Shown: positions 9,133-18,375 of the stretch, one piece after another | Position numbering within the stretch: the first letter of the stretch is position 1 | Layout: each line of letters begins with the position of its first letter | Origin: Candidatus Thalassarchaeum betae | GTDB lineage: Archaea; Thermoplasmatota; Poseidoniia; Poseidoniales; Thalassarchaeaceae | Length of the DNA: 64,000 nucleotides | NCBI GenBank assembly: GCA_022448665.1 | Contig: JAKUUO010000003.1 | Span: 68,561 to 132,560 of the forward strand | Direction of reading: 5' to 3' | Notes under the pieces: model-generated | Database searches by the model: none | What the model was told of the DNA's origin: nothing | The model's input: only the letters and a program-made list of their open reading frames with translations | Made by a program: the position numbers and the translations under genes

Positions 9133-9717
9133 GTGGGCGGCGTTTACGAGCGTGAGTTGCGTGCAGTACTCGCAGGCGAACTGAAGGGCGTCCGTGCTAT
9201 CACTAAGTCGTGCAGCGAGGTGGAGCGCGCCTGCGCGATGCAAGTCATCCAGCGCCCCTTCCTAGTCGTCAGGGCGCCTGGCAGCGGCTCCGAAGGCACT
9301 GGTGACTTGCTGGTTCTGCGCGGTGACATGTGCTTTCCAATCGAAGTCAAGTCATCGAAGTTCCCGCGGCAGTACCTGTCCGGGAGGACGATGGTCCAGT
9401 ACGAGGCCCTCCGTTCGACCGGCGAGAGGTGCGGGCTGCTGCCGCTCTATGCATACAGGCTGAAGAGTGTCAGGGGGGACAGTTGGAGAATCATGAGAGT
9501 CGAGGTGGAGTCGTTGACTGGGAAATTACGTCATCTGTCGAGGAGCATCCCCAAGCTTCCACTGACGCGTAATGGGACCCCTCACCTCGACTGGGGGAAG
9601 GGCATGCCACTGCATCGCTTCCTGGCTCTGGTCTGCCGCTCTGACGGGGCGCGCTCCATCGAGACCGACCCGGCCAGCGCACAGATCTACCAATCGATGC
9701 TTGAGTCGTCAAACTAG
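9133..9717 (+). CDS. hjc: Hjc-like Holliday junction resolvase
   Basis: Nuclease-fold protein of 194 residues. It shows YERELRAVL at the N-terminus, VVRAPGSGSEGTGDLLVL with the metal-binding Asp, then PIEVKSSK with the E-x-K catalytic pair and a following Gln (MVQYEAL), the order seen in archaeal Hjc. Hjc cleaves four-way DNA junctions. Compared with the usual 130-140 residues there is an insertion of about 20 residues before the RAPGSGS motif and a C-terminal extension of about 60. Start is GTG 9133; no ATG is available. Its TAG and the TAG of the opposite small gene share a CTAG. Hje-type or another resolvase subfamily is possible. Confidence 0.78.
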   Translation: MGGVYERELRAVLAGELKGVRAITKSCSEVERACAMQVIQRPFLVVRAPGSGSEGTGDLLVLRGDMCFPIEVKSSKFPRQYLSGRTMVQYEALRSTGERCGLLPLYAYRLKSVRGDSWRIMRVEVESLTGKLRHLSRSIPKLPLTRNGTPHLDWGKGMPLHRFLALVCRSDGARSIETDPASAQIYQSMLESSN

Positions 9718-9905
9718 TCCGAGTCCTGCTCTCCGGACAACTCCGTTTCCAAGGTATCGAGCCTATGCTTCAGGCGCTCGAAATTATCACTGACATCGTC
9801 CAGTGAGGCCTGCTTGAGTAGTCTTCTGACGCTGTCACGCTCGCGTCTGAGGGAGTCAATGCGCCTGTTCAGGCTCCTGTCGTCTTCCAGCAGGTCGTCC
9901 GCCAC
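9714..9905 (-). CDS. Small predicted coiled-coil protein
   Basis: A 63-residue frame from GTG 9905, highly charged and with heptad-like leucines (LNRRIDSLRRERDSVRRLL, then NFERLKHRLDTLETEL), so a short coiled coil is likely. The open frame extends to 10151, but that part is antisense to the membrane protease start and has no coding character, so the shorter start is chosen. Stop codons of this gene and the resolvase overlap on CTAG. No function is recognised. Confidence 0.5.
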   Translation of the reverse strand: MADDLLEDDRSLNRRIDSLRRERDSVRRLLKQASLDDVSDNFERLKHRLDTLETELSGEQDSD

Positions 9906-9985
9906 GGACAGCGGAGGAGGTTCCGTCTCAAGTCGCTTACTACTCCAAGACGCAGGTTGAAGAGGGAAAATGCGGCCCTCATACC

Positions 9986-11497
9986 ATGCAAGAGGGGGGG
10001 CAGTCGAGGAGTTATCTGATTCCGCTGCTGCTGCTGTACCTGCTTTACTCGCTGGGTATGCCGCTATGGGGAGTTGCGGTTGCAGGACTGTGGTACTTCG
10101 GTCTGCTGTATCTCGAGGACAATGGGTCTCTCGACAAGTTAGGAGTTTCAAGGGTGCTCGGAATCGTCCTAATGATTCGGACTAGGCACGGTCAAGATGT
10201 GCTGGAGAAAATCTCTCGGAACAGGAGATTCTGGCGGGGCTTCGGGGAGATGTCGATCTGGCTCTGCCTTTTCGTCATGCTCGGCGTTGTCGCACTGCTC
10301 GTGCTCACGGCAATCAGCACCGCGATGGCTCCGCCTGAGGAGTACCTGCCAGCCAGCGACCTGCTGCTGATACCGGGTGTGAACAGTTTCGTGCCGTTCT
10401 GGTGGCCGGTTCTCGCCTTGGTCTTCGCACTGGTGATACACGAGTACAGCCACGGCATCCAAGCTCGTGCGCATGGGATGCGGGTGAGTAGTTTCGGACT
10501 CCTGCTAGCTGGACCTGTTCCTATCGGAGCTTTTGCGGAACCGCAGATGCACGAGATGATTCGCGCCCCTCGAAGAGAGAGGATGAGGCTGTACGCCGCC
10601 GGACCATCTATCAACATCATCGCGACCTACGTCATTCTCATTCTGCTATCCGCAACCGCTACTGGTCTCGTCGCCGGCAACCCCGGGGTGCACGCGTCTG
10701 GGATAATCGCCGATGAGGCTGCTGAGGAAGCAGGCTTGCTACCCTATGAGATAATCACTCACATCGACGGCAACGAGGTGCTGGGCTACGAGACCTTCTC
10801 GAACGAGATGGCCGAGCTGTCGGTCGGGGACCAAGCGACATTCACGGTGCTCTCTCATCCTGACCACGAGGGGGAGCGTGTCGAGCGGGATCTGATTGTA
10901 ACTCTCGGGAATCGCTACCAGTACCACCTAGGACAATGTGATGGAGATGCTGTGTGCATCGAGGATATGGAGGTCCTGTTGGCCGATTTAGGCATCGAGC
11001 CGGGCGATGCGTTCCTAGGGGTCAGCGGACTGCGATCCGGGTCTTCCTCAGTCGATTACTACTCCAACATCATGAGTGGCGAGTTCTCGCTAGAGCAGAC
11101 CATCCTAGCGACGTCTCTGACTCCTTTGGCGATGATTGGGGTCCCAATACAATTCGATGGTCAGACGATGCTACTCGAAGAGCGGGGCATGCTCGAGGCC
11201 GGTGACGGTGCGATAGCGTCCGTTCTGGGCACCGACGGCATGCTCATGCTGTTCGACTTCCTGTTCTGGTTGGTTTGGATCAACTTCCTGCTGGGTTTCG
11301 CCAACCTGATCCCAATGGTCCCGTTCGATGGGGGTCACATCGTACGCGATGGCACCCACTCCGTACTCGCCAGACTGAATAGGAACATGCACCCTATGCG
11401 CGTGGAGTCCTTAGCCGACAGAATCAGCAGCATGAGCAGCATCCTGGTGCTCATCATCGTGGCTGTGCCGATCATCCTGCCTAGACTGATGGGCTAG
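9986..11497 (+). CDS. Site-2 protease family intramembrane metalloprotease with PDZ domain
   Basis: 503 residues, multiple membrane helices. The zinc-binding HEYSH motif is at residues 152-156, and the second metal-site motif NLIPMVPFDGGH has its Asp near 448. A PDZ-like domain lies between them (GIIADEAAEEAGLLPYEIITHIDG). S2P enzymes cut transmembrane helices of anti-sigma factors or other membrane proteins; archaeal targets are mostly unknown. Start ATG 9986. The stop lies 3 bp from the convergent signal peptidase stop. Together with signal peptidase and the presenilin homologue it makes a membrane-proteolysis neighbourhood. Confidence 0.93.
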   Translation: MQEGGQSRSYLIPLLLLYLLYSLGMPLWGVAVAGLWYFGLLYLEDNGSLDKLGVSRVLGIVLMIRTRHGQDVLEKISRNRRFWRGFGEMSIWLCLFVMLGVVALLVLTAISTAMAPPEEYLPASDLLLIPGVNSFVPFWWPVLALVFALVIHEYSHGIQARAHGMRVSSFGLLLAGPVPIGAFAEPQMHEMIRAPRRERMRLYAAGPSINIIATYVILILLSATATGLVAGNPGVHASGIIADEAAEEAGLLPYEIITHIDGNEVLGYETFSNEMAELSVGDQATFTVLSHPDHEGERVERDLIVTLGNRYQYHLGQCDGDAVCIEDMEVLLADLGIEPGDAFLGVSGLRSGSSSVDYYSNIMSGEFSLEQTILATSLTPLAMIGVPIQFDGQTMLLEERGMLEAGDGAIASVLGTDGMLMLFDFLFWLVWINFLLGFANLIPMVPFDGGHIVRDGTHSVLARLNRNMHPMRVESLADRISSMSSILVLIIVAVPIILPRLMG

Positions 11498-11500
11498 TCA

Positions 11501-12334
11501 CTAGTCCTCGTCAGAGGGAGGCCTGAGTCTTTCCATCACGGTCTCGAGGATGTACGGCGCCGCGATGATCACGGCTATCACGACTGCGAGGCTCCTCCAT
11601 GTCGTGTCGGTTACGGATGACGATGTCCCAGAGAAGAAGAGCTTGGCCGCCCCGAGCCATGGAATCTCTGTTGAGGCCACCCCGACGACCCACTCGTCTT
11701 TCACGGCTTGGACCGGATTGCCGTTCTCGTCCTTGAGCCCGTTGCCCCGGATGTACTGCTCGCTAGCATCTGGATTGGTGGCTCTTAGTTGGTCGATCTT
11801 GCAGCCGTTGGTGTCCTCATTGTCACCTGTGGTCAGATAGCCCTCATGCGGTGGCACCCAACGGTCTATCATGAGGTCGTAAGTGCCGCCGTGGTACGGA
11901 CATTGGTAATCCAAGGTCCAGGTTATGCTGTCCACATTGAGCAATGTGGTCCCGGGAACGTCCCATCCTCCCGAGTCGTTTGCCACGGCCTTGAGCAGGG
12001 CCCGGTGTATGACCGGGGTGTCTGAACCTCCGTTCTTCTGGTAGATGATGACATCTCCAGCCATCCCGTGCGTCTCGTAGCCGAAGTTCTCGTTGCCCTC
12101 CTCTGTTGCCTCGACGAAGGTCACTATTTCGACCCTGTCGGGGTTCATGACCAGCACTAGGTCGCCCGGGTCGATGGCACCGACTGAGCCCTCTTCGGTG
12201 TGCATCATCGAGCCCGACTCGACCACGACCATTGGAGGGAATGAGCCGGTGGCAACCCACATGGAGATCAGTACCAGCACCACGAGGCCACCGGCCAGCA
12301 TGGCCTCTCTAATCCAGGTGAATCCTGATGCCAT
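11501..12334 (-). CDS. Signal peptidase I (archaeal Sec11 type)
   Basis: Membrane-bound serine protease (277 residues) that removes signal peptides after export. The N-terminal helix (LAGGLVVLVLISMWVA) is followed by VVVESGSMM with catalytic Ser42, then VIHRALL with the His that replaces lysine in Sec11-type enzymes, and GYLTTGDNED with the conserved Asp. A C-terminal helix is also present. ATG 12334 (MASGF) is chosen over 12364 because GAGGAGGAG lies just upstream and the start is one base from the upstream stop. Probably co-transcribed with the preceding membrane protein. The loop between Ser and His is longer than in minimal Sec11 proteins. Confidence 0.9.
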   Translation of the reverse strand: MASGFTWIREAMLAGGLVVLVLISMWVATGSFPPMVVVESGSMMHTEEGSVGAIDPGDLVLVMNPDRVEIVTFVEATEEGNENFGYETHGMAGDVIIYQKNGGSDTPVIHRALLKAVANDSGGWDVPGTTLLNVDSITWTLDYQCPYHGGTYDLMIDRWVPPHEGYLTTGDNEDTNGCKIDQLRATNPDASEQYIRGNGLKDENGNPVQAVKDEWVVGVASTEIPWLGAAKLFFSGTSSSVTDTTWRSLAVVIAVIIAAPYILETVMERLRPPSDED

Positions 12335-12335
12335 G

Positions 12336-13166
12336 TCACTCCTCCTCGCTGGCAGGTGATTCAATATGAGGTCGCGTTGACAACAGAAGGGCTGCGAACA
12401 CGGTGATGAAGAGTAGGCTGATGACGTCGTAATGCGGCGAGGATTCGTAGACCCTCTCCATCTCGTGAATAGATGCGGTCAGGTCTAGGGTGTGGTCTCT
12501 CTCGCCACTGGCTCCGGTGAAGATACCGAACACGCTGTTGGACAGTAGCAGTAGTGTGGTAAACGATAACCCCGCGATCAGACCGCGGTTCGCCATCGGA
12601 TTCCTCAGCACCCAGAGTCCGGGGAGGAGTCTGGAGAGAGTCGAGTCACTGGTGTTCCACCACGAGTCGGTTACCGATGGGAGTTCGATGAAATCCTCTT
12701 CGTCGAACGAGTCGGTGTCTCTGATCGGACCGACGGACTCGACCCTGTACTTCTTGCCGATGCTGATGTTGTGCAACTGGTACAGGCCCATCAGACGCGC
12801 TTGGTAGGCCTTGCCAAGCATGTCTGCAGCGTCCTCCGCCTCCTTCCTGCGACGCAGGACCTCAGGACGCGAGTCAATCAGCAGGATGTCCTCGAGAATC
12901 TGACGCTGCCCCATGTAGACGAAAAACTCGGGTGCTACGTAGAACGCTACGACGAGCCCGCCAACGAACGCTAGCCAACTCCACGGTACCAGCGCCTGCT
13001 TCTCCGGGTCGCCATAGCCCGTGAGAACGAACAGGAAGACGAAGCCCCACACCAGACAGGCGACCGAGATTATGGTCGAGTAGGTGATTATCTGGAAGTG
13101 GCGGTCCCTCTGACTCTCCCACCAACGACCGAACAGGCCGAGTTTTCGAGTGCCTCTACGCGCCAT
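12336..13166 (-). CDS. Predicted four-helix membrane protein, unknown function
   Basis: 276 residues with hydrophobic segments near residues 27-50, 63-83, 197-217 and 247-263, and a roughly 110-residue soluble loop in the middle that is charged and helical in character. No family recognised. The stop codon lies one base before the signal peptidase start on the same strand, so the two are probably one operon; a role in export or envelope quality control is only a guess from that. The leader carries GGGGGAAG before ATG 13166, overlapping a small CCCC GCGA GGGG hairpin that could mask it. Confidence 0.8.
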   Translation of the reverse strand: MARRGTRKLGLFGRWWESQRDRHFQIITYSTIISVACLVWGFVFLFVLTGYGDPEKQALVPWSWLAFVGGLVVAFYVAPEFFVYMGQRQILEDILLIDSRPEVLRRRKEAEDAADMLGKAYQARLMGLYQLHNISIGKKYRVESVGPIRDTDSFDEEDFIELPSVTDSWWNTSDSTLSRLLPGLWVLRNPMANRGLIAGLSFTTLLLLSNSVFGIFTGASGERDHTLDLTASIHEMERVYESSPHYDVISLLFITVFAALLLSTRPHIESPASEEE

Positions 13167-13299
13167 CTTCCCCCTCGCGGGGTCATGCTCTCCCGATTAG
13201 TGCCTTCCGACGAGTCGTTTCACGCTCTGCAGCATGACAGGTAGTCCCAAAGAGTGGGAAATCCGATTATTTCATGAGTGGAACGCGGTATTGCATGCC

Positions 13300-14328
13300 A
13301 TGAAGCACCCATGGATGGCTGTGCTCGTGGGTTGCAGTCTAATTTCGTCAGGGTGCTTTGGTACTGAGGGGTCGACGGAACTCGACCCTTACGCAGACGA
13401 TGACGGAGATGGTCTGCCGAACGGCTGGGAGAGGGAACATGGTCTTGACCCCCTGAATGCGAGTGATTCCCTGCTATGCCACGGCAAGGCCGAGTATTGC
13501 CTGCGCTCGTATGACAACTTCACATTCCCCGAGACTCACAACTCGTTCGCGACCATCGAAGACGGAGTTTGGATGGCGATGAATCACAAGACCGCATTGC
13601 AGGCGCAGTGGGATGGGGGGATTCGCGCATACATGCTCGACACGCACCACCTCTCCAAGGACGATACCAGCGTCGAGGATGTTCGATTTTGCCACGGAGA
13701 TCCAGATTCGACCTTATGGCACCCGTGCATCTACTCCGAGGTCGACGCATACTCGTGGCTGAGGCATCTGAACTCTCTGATGAACAACAGTAGCGGCGAC
13801 GTAGTCAGCCTGCTGCTGGAGAACTACGTCCCGGGCGAGCACCTCGAGGTTCTGTTCAACCAGACCGGGATGCTCGACAGGACCTTCGTACACACTCCCG
13901 GCGAGCCTTGGCCAAGCATCGGCGAGATGGCGCTCAGCGGTACGGACCTCGTCGTCTACTGGGACTACCAGTACGATGAGAGATACCCATGGCTCCACCA
14001 TGCATGGACGCACAGCTGGGACACCCCGTACGGTGAGGATGAGCAAGACGACATGTCATGCAGGGTCGGCAGAGGCGATGGGGTACAGCCGGTTTGGCAC
14101 CTGAACAACTGGCTGTCCAGTGTCTTCGGCTTGGCTGACCCTGTACGCGCTCAGGAGGTCAACGACTACGACACCCTGCTCGAAAGGGCACTGGGATGCT
14201 GGGAAGAAGTTGATGACAGACCCACTTTCATCGCCGTTGACTACTGGGAAGACGGCGAAATCACCAACGTCACCATCAGTCTGAACAAGATGGGGAACTG
14301 GTCATCAGAGGTCCCTCCTCATCCGTAA
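13300..14328 (+). CDS. Predicted lipoprotein with Ca-dependent PI-PLC-like domain
   Basis: 342 residues. A signal peptide with a lipobox-like SLISSGC (Cys19) suggests a lipid anchor outside the cell. An Asp-rich calcium-binding stretch (YADDDGDGLPNGWE) follows, then the phospholipase C X-domain pattern: ETHNSFAT with the first catalytic His, GGIRAYMLDTHH, and VRFCHG with the second. This matches secreted Ca2+-dependent PI-PLC-like phosphodiesterases. The likely substrate is a phosphodiester lipid or glycerophosphodiester from dissolved organic matter, which is inference. ATG 13300 is preferred over ATG 13234, which would place 22 charged residues before the signal peptide. Confidence 0.75.
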   Translation: MKHPWMAVLVGCSLISSGCFGTEGSTELDPYADDDGDGLPNGWEREHGLDPLNASDSLLCHGKAEYCLRSYDNFTFPETHNSFATIEDGVWMAMNHKTALQAQWDGGIRAYMLDTHHLSKDDTSVEDVRFCHGDPDSTLWHPCIYSEVDAYSWLRHLNSLMNNSSGDVVSLLLENYVPGEHLEVLFNQTGMLDRTFVHTPGEPWPSIGEMALSGTDLVVYWDYQYDERYPWLHHAWTHSWDTPYGEDEQDDMSCRVGRGDGVQPVWHLNNWLSSVFGLADPVRAQEVNDYDTLLERALGCWEEVDDRPTFIAVDYWEDGEITNVTISLNKMGNWSSEVPPHP

Positions 14329-14370
14329 TTCGGTGGGAGGGTTTTCTTCACACGACCTCGGCCGGAAGTC

Positions 14371-17352
14371 ATGGCCAGCACTCCGCTCGACCGACTTCAC
14401 CCTAAGGTGAGAGAGTTGGTCGAGGAACTGGGCTGGACTCTGACTCCAATACAAAATGAATCTATGGCTGAGATAGTCGATGGCAAGCACCGCCTGCTGC
14501 TGGCTCCCACGGGGAGCGGCAAGACCGAAGCGGCCGTCCTGCCTCTCGCCTCGCGCGCGCTGGAAGAGGGCTGGGAAGGATTGTCGATACTGTATGTCAC
14601 GCCCCTGCGCGCGCTGAACCGCGACATCGACAGGCGGCTCGCAAAGATGCTCGAGCCGTTGGGGCTGAGCGTCGGTCTGAGACACGGTGATACGTCCCAG
14701 AAGGAGAGAACCCGCCAGTCTCGGAACCCTCCGAACCTGCTGGTCACAACTCCCGAGACCACGCAAATCATGCTGCTCGGTAGCCGGCTGAGGCAGCATC
14801 TGGCAGGACTCAAAGCAATTGTACTCGATGAGGTTCACGACCTCGCTGCCTCGGAGCGGGGCTCACAACTCCTCGTCGGCATCGAGCGTATAGAGGACTA
14901 CTGCTCGGCCCCGATCCAACGAATTGGTCTGTCTGCGACTGTTGGCAACCCCAACGAGGTAGCCAAATGGATGTCTGATTCGACCGAGCCTGTGATTGGG
15001 CCCGCTCCGAGGACGACTCGCTTGCTGGTCCATCGCGAGCCTGCCTCGGCAGAGGACGAGTTGCTCTCTGTAGAATGGTCGGTATCGCCCGGTTCCATCG
15101 CTGCATTCCGCAGGCTCGCAGCCTTGTTGATGGAAGACTCGCCCTCGCTGGTCTTCGTCAACTCCAGAAGCACTGCGGAGACCGTAGCACAGAGGCTGGC
15201 TACCCTCGTTCCCGAGATTGAGGTAGGCGTTCACCACGGGAGCCTCGCCGCCGAGACTCGTCGCGATATGGAGAATGCGCTCCGTGCAGGCGAACTGCAC
15301 GGATTGATCTGCACCAGCAGCCTCGAGCTAGGTATAGACATCGGCTCGATTCGCAGAGTCCACCAACTGCAGAGCCCGCGGGCAGTAGACAGGATGCTGC
15401 AGAGGGTCGGTCGCGCCGAGCATCATCTTGGAGGGACCGGTAGAGGGGAGATACTCGCATGGGAGGTGGACGGCATTGCAGAGAGCGCGGTCATCGCGCG
15501 CAGGGCGATGGCCGGCGAGATCGAGGGCGTCGGATGGCGCACCGATCCAGGGGTGGTCGCCGCCAATCAACTCCTGCAGATGTCAATGGAGAGGGGGGTC
15601 GTTCCTCTGGAGAAGGCGACGGAGATCATCCAGAGATGCTCGATTTTCCGCGAGTGGGGTCATGAGTCGACCCTTGCTCTACTGAGGGTGCTGGACGATC
15701 GTTGGCTAGTCAGACTCGTGGACGAGCCGTCGAAATCCGATGTGACCACATGGTCAGCGAAACTGTGGGAGGAATTAGCATCGAGGAGTCAGGGAGACGC
15801 GCCAATAGAGAGGCCACGCTGGGACGAGGATCATTCAGAGACCGACAAGGAGAAATGGCGTCGGCAGTTCCTGCCAGCGCTACCTGACTCCCTCAAGAAC
15901 GGGTGGTTCTCACCGGCCGGTAGACTGGGAAAGACTCGGACTGACCACATATCGATGATCCCCGACGAGATGTCTTACCGCGTTCGAGATGTCGTCACTC
16001 GCAAGGTACTCGGTTCTGTCGACGAGGCTTTCGTCCTCTCACTGGGCAATGGCGGCGAGGACTCGATGGGGCGAGCACGCAGATTCGTGATGGCTGGACG
16101 CACCTGGGAGATTATCGACGCCGACCCAGAGCAAGCGGAGCTCGTGGTGGCCCCTGTGAAGGAGACGGGTGAAGCGCCGGTGTGGGCCGGCGAGTTGCCG
16201 CCAGTGCCCCAAAAGGTCGCTGAGGAAGTCGGTAGACTGAGGCGCAGTGCAGCGATTGCAATAGGCATCATGCCACCTGAAGACGGTTACCTGCCTTTCG
16301 ATGCTTACCCACTATCGGAAGATGCCAGACATACTCTGATCTCGACCGTCGCAGAGCATGTGGATGCGACAGGAAATCTTCCTGACGACAGGAGCATTAC
16401 TGTCGAGAACAGGAATGGTACGGTGGTACTGAACACCTGCAGCGGCTCGAAGGTCAACGAGACCTTGGCTCATCTCATCCAAGCCATGGGCTCGATGCGC
16501 GAAGGCAAGATGGGCAGGGCCCTGATTGACCCGTACCGAATAGCCTTCCAAGTCCCTGGCATGACTCCTCAGAATGTGATTGAATGGCTGAAAGAAACGC
16601 CACCGATAGCGCTGCCTTCGATACTGAGGATGACCATCCCACACGGACGTGCAATACGCTGGAGAGTCGTTCAAGTGGCTCGTCGGATGGGCGTTCTGAA
16701 GAAAGGCGTCGACCCGCGCAAAGTAAACTTGGATGGCTTGATGCAACGCTACCGAGGGACTCCTGTAATCGAGGAGTCGTTCGACAAGCTGTTCCACGAG
16801 AGGATGGACATCGATGCGACCATGGACCTGTTGAGACAGGTGCAAGAAGAGGATATCATGGTGGTGCACACGGCGCCGGGACCTCTGGGGATGAGTCCGA
16901 AGAGCGAGCGTGACCTGCTTCTGCCATCGTGGTCCGACAAGGACCTGCGAGAGCGTCTGGAACTGCGTCTGCTCAACGAGCGCGCGGTCCTGATCTGCCT
17001 GAACTGCAAGAGCAGGAGGCGAAGGCGGGTCGATCGCTTCGAAGCTAGGATTGAGCCTTGCTCGTCATGCAGCGGAACGATGCAGGCGTGTGCACCCGAG
17101 AGGATGGAGGCGATGCTCGCAGAGTGGGTCGACAGCGGGGACCCGAAGGTTCGCGGCAAGATGGAGAAGAACGCAGAACTGGTCCGGACACACGGCTTCG
17201 AGGGGGTGCTGTGCCTGATGGGCCGAGGCATCGCCGAGGAGACTGCGACAAGGGTGCTGCGAGGACACGTCGCTGGCGAGAGGGTTCGATTGCTGAGAGC
17301 GATTCATAATGCTGAACTGCAGTATGCTAGAACGCGGCAATACTGGTCATGA
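14371..17352 (+). CDS. Lhr-type superfamily 2 DEAD/H-box helicase
   Basis: Large helicase, 993 residues, close to the length of archaeal Lhr proteins. N-terminal RecA lobes show TPIQNESM (Q-motif-like), APTGSGKTEA (Walker A), VTPLRALNRD, VTTPETT, VLDEVHDL (DEVH box) and GLSATVGNP. Lobe 2 shows VFVNSRSTAETV and LQRVGRAEHH. The C-terminal half carries the extended Lhr region and ends with a probable zinc knuckle (LICLNCKS and CSSCSG near residues 875-900). Lhr unwinds DNA/RNA hybrids and recombination intermediates. Start ATG 14371. A small kinase gene follows 10 bp later. Confidence 0.9.
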   Translation: MASTPLDRLHPKVRELVEELGWTLTPIQNESMAEIVDGKHRLLLAPTGSGKTEAAVLPLASRALEEGWEGLSILYVTPLRALNRDIDRRLAKMLEPLGLSVGLRHGDTSQKERTRQSRNPPNLLVTTPETTQIMLLGSRLRQHLAGLKAIVLDEVHDLAASERGSQLLVGIERIEDYCSAPIQRIGLSATVGNPNEVAKWMSDSTEPVIGPAPRTTRLLVHREPASAEDELLSVEWSVSPGSIAAFRRLAALLMEDSPSLVFVNSRSTAETVAQRLATLVPEIEVGVHHGSLAAETRRDMENALRAGELHGLICTSSLELGIDIGSIRRVHQLQSPRAVDRMLQRVGRAEHHLGGTGRGEILAWEVDGIAESAVIARRAMAGEIEGVGWRTDPGVVAANQLLQMSMERGVVPLEKATEIIQRCSIFREWGHESTLALLRVLDDRWLVRLVDEPSKSDVTTWSAKLWEELASRSQGDAPIERPRWDEDHSETDKEKWRRQFLPALPDSLKNGWFSPAGRLGKTRTDHISMIPDEMSYRVRDVVTRKVLGSVDEAFVLSLGNGGEDSMGRARRFVMAGRTWEIIDADPEQAELVVAPVKETGEAPVWAGELPPVPQKVAEEVGRLRRSAAIAIGIMPPEDGYLPFDAYPLSEDARHTLISTVAEHVDATGNLPDDRSITVENRNGTVVLNTCSGSKVNETLAHLIQAMGSMREGKMGRALIDPYRIAFQVPGMTPQNVIEWLKETPPIALPSILRMTIPHGRAIRWRVVQVARRMGVLKKGVDPRKVNLDGLMQRYRGTPVIEESFDKLFHERMDIDATMDLLRQVQEEDIMVVHTAPGPLGMSPKSERDLLLPSWSDKDLRERLELRLLNERAVLICLNCKSRRRRRVDRFEARIEPCSSCSGTMQACAPERMEAMLAEWVDSGDPKVRGKMEKNAELVRTHGFEGVLCLMGRGIAEETATRVLRGHVAGERVRLLRAIHNAELQYARTRQYWS

Positions 17353-17362
17353 CGCAATCCCT

Positions 17363-17932
17363 ATGCGCGTTCGACCCGCGGTGTGGGTCGTGTTGGTGGG
17401 AGTGACTGGGCGAAACGCCTCAGGGAAGACCACGGTAGTGCAGTGGTTCGCTGGCAGGGGGGTACGAACGGTTTCATGCTCGGACTTGATTCGCGCCTGG
17501 CTTGCTGAACAGGGCATCGAGGAGAGTCGCGAGACGCTAATCGAAGGCGGTAGAGAGCTGCGGCGCCGTGGCGGACCCGGCATCCTCGCTGAGATGCTGC
17601 TGGAAGCCCTCGGAGGCGAGGATGCGGTCATCGACTCGATCCGCACGCCCGGCGAGGTCGAGGCACTGCGGGCTCGTGATGATTTCATCCTCATCGAAGT
17701 CACAGCTGGCGCCGATTCGCGATGGGCGCGCTCGCAGGACCGGGCTCATCCCGGGGACCCTGCGGACAGAGCGACCTTCGTGGCGCAGGAGGAGTCCGAG
17801 GAGGTGGCTAGCGATGAAGCCGGTCAGGCCCTTGTCGCAACTGCAGAGATGGCTGACCTGATACTGATCAACGGAGGGACCGTTGAGGGTTTGCACAAGG
17901 ATCTGGAGAATCTGCTGAACAGGCTGTCCTAG
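17363..17932 (+). CDS. UPF0200 / dephospho-CoA-kinase-like P-loop NTPase
   Basis: 189 residues. The P-loop reads GVTGRNASGKTTV, followed by VSCSDLIRAWL, a Gly/Arg-rich LRRRGGPGILAEM, AVIDSIRTPGEVEAL, and a C-terminal LILINGGTVEGL, the order of the archaeal UPF0200 nucleotide-kinase-like family. It probably phosphorylates a small metabolite, but the substrate is unknown. ATG 17363 is chosen because an earlier start at 17309 would overlap the helicase gene by 44 bp and the family begins just before the P-loop. Its TAG overlaps the convergent deaminase TAG through a shared CTAG. Confidence 0.72.
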   Translation: MRVRPAVWVVLVGVTGRNASGKTTVVQWFAGRGVRTVSCSDLIRAWLAEQGIEESRETLIEGGRELRRRGGPGILAEMLLEALGGEDAVIDSIRTPGEVEALRARDDFILIEVTAGADSRWARSQDRAHPGDPADRATFVAQEESEEVASDEAGQALVATAEMADLILINGGTVEGLHKDLENLLNRLS

Positions 17933-18366
17933 ACCTGCCTGACCGATATTCCAGCCTCTTCCATCATCCCCAGTGCTATCTTTAGGTCCTCCTCCCAGCG
18001 CTCCGGGATGTCGGTTCCAGCCGGATAGACGACTTCGGAGACGCCGGCTTGGATGAGTGAGCGCGTGCAGCGCGTGCAAGGAGGCCATGTGACATAGGCT
18101 ATGTTGCCCTTGAGCGAAATCCCGATCCTCGCAGCGTGCATAATCGCATTCTCTTCGGCGTGGCAAATCAGTGGGTACTTCTGCGCACGGTCCTCGAGTC
18201 TCTCGGCATCGTCTTCGATGCCTCGCGGGAAACCATTGAAGCCCGTTGAGCGGATTTCCCTGTCCTCGCCTACCACCACGCAACCGACCTTGGTCGATGG
18301 GTCCTTGCTCCAAGTGGAGATGTGCGAGGCGAGCTCGAGAAAACGTCTGTCCCACTTCTCGCTCAT
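17929..18366 (-). CDS. dCMP/cytidine deaminase family protein
   Basis: 145 residues, soluble. Zinc and active-site motifs are CHAEENAIMHAA (zinc His and proton-shuttling Glu) and PPCTRC (two zinc Cys), plus the early DPSTKVGCVVVG and TGFNGFPRG typical of dCMP deaminase, which converts dCMP to dUMP for thymidylate synthesis. Length fits. Start ATG 18366. It is downstream of a small membrane protein with a 9-bp gap. A different deoxycytidylate-type substrate is possible. Confidence 0.9.
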   Translation of the reverse strand: MSEKWDRRFLELASHISTWSKDPSTKVGCVVVGEDREIRSTGFNGFPRGIEDDAERLEDRAQKYPLICHAEENAIMHAARIGISLKGNIAYVTWPPCTRCTRSLIQAGVSEVVYPAGTDIPERWEEDLKIALGMMEEAGISVRQV

Positions 18367-18375
18367 GTCGTCACC

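Noticed and set aside
9906..10151. N-terminal extension of the small coiled-coil gene
   Set aside because: Antisense to the start of the site-2 protease, no coding character; the GTG at 9905 gives a sensible small protein.
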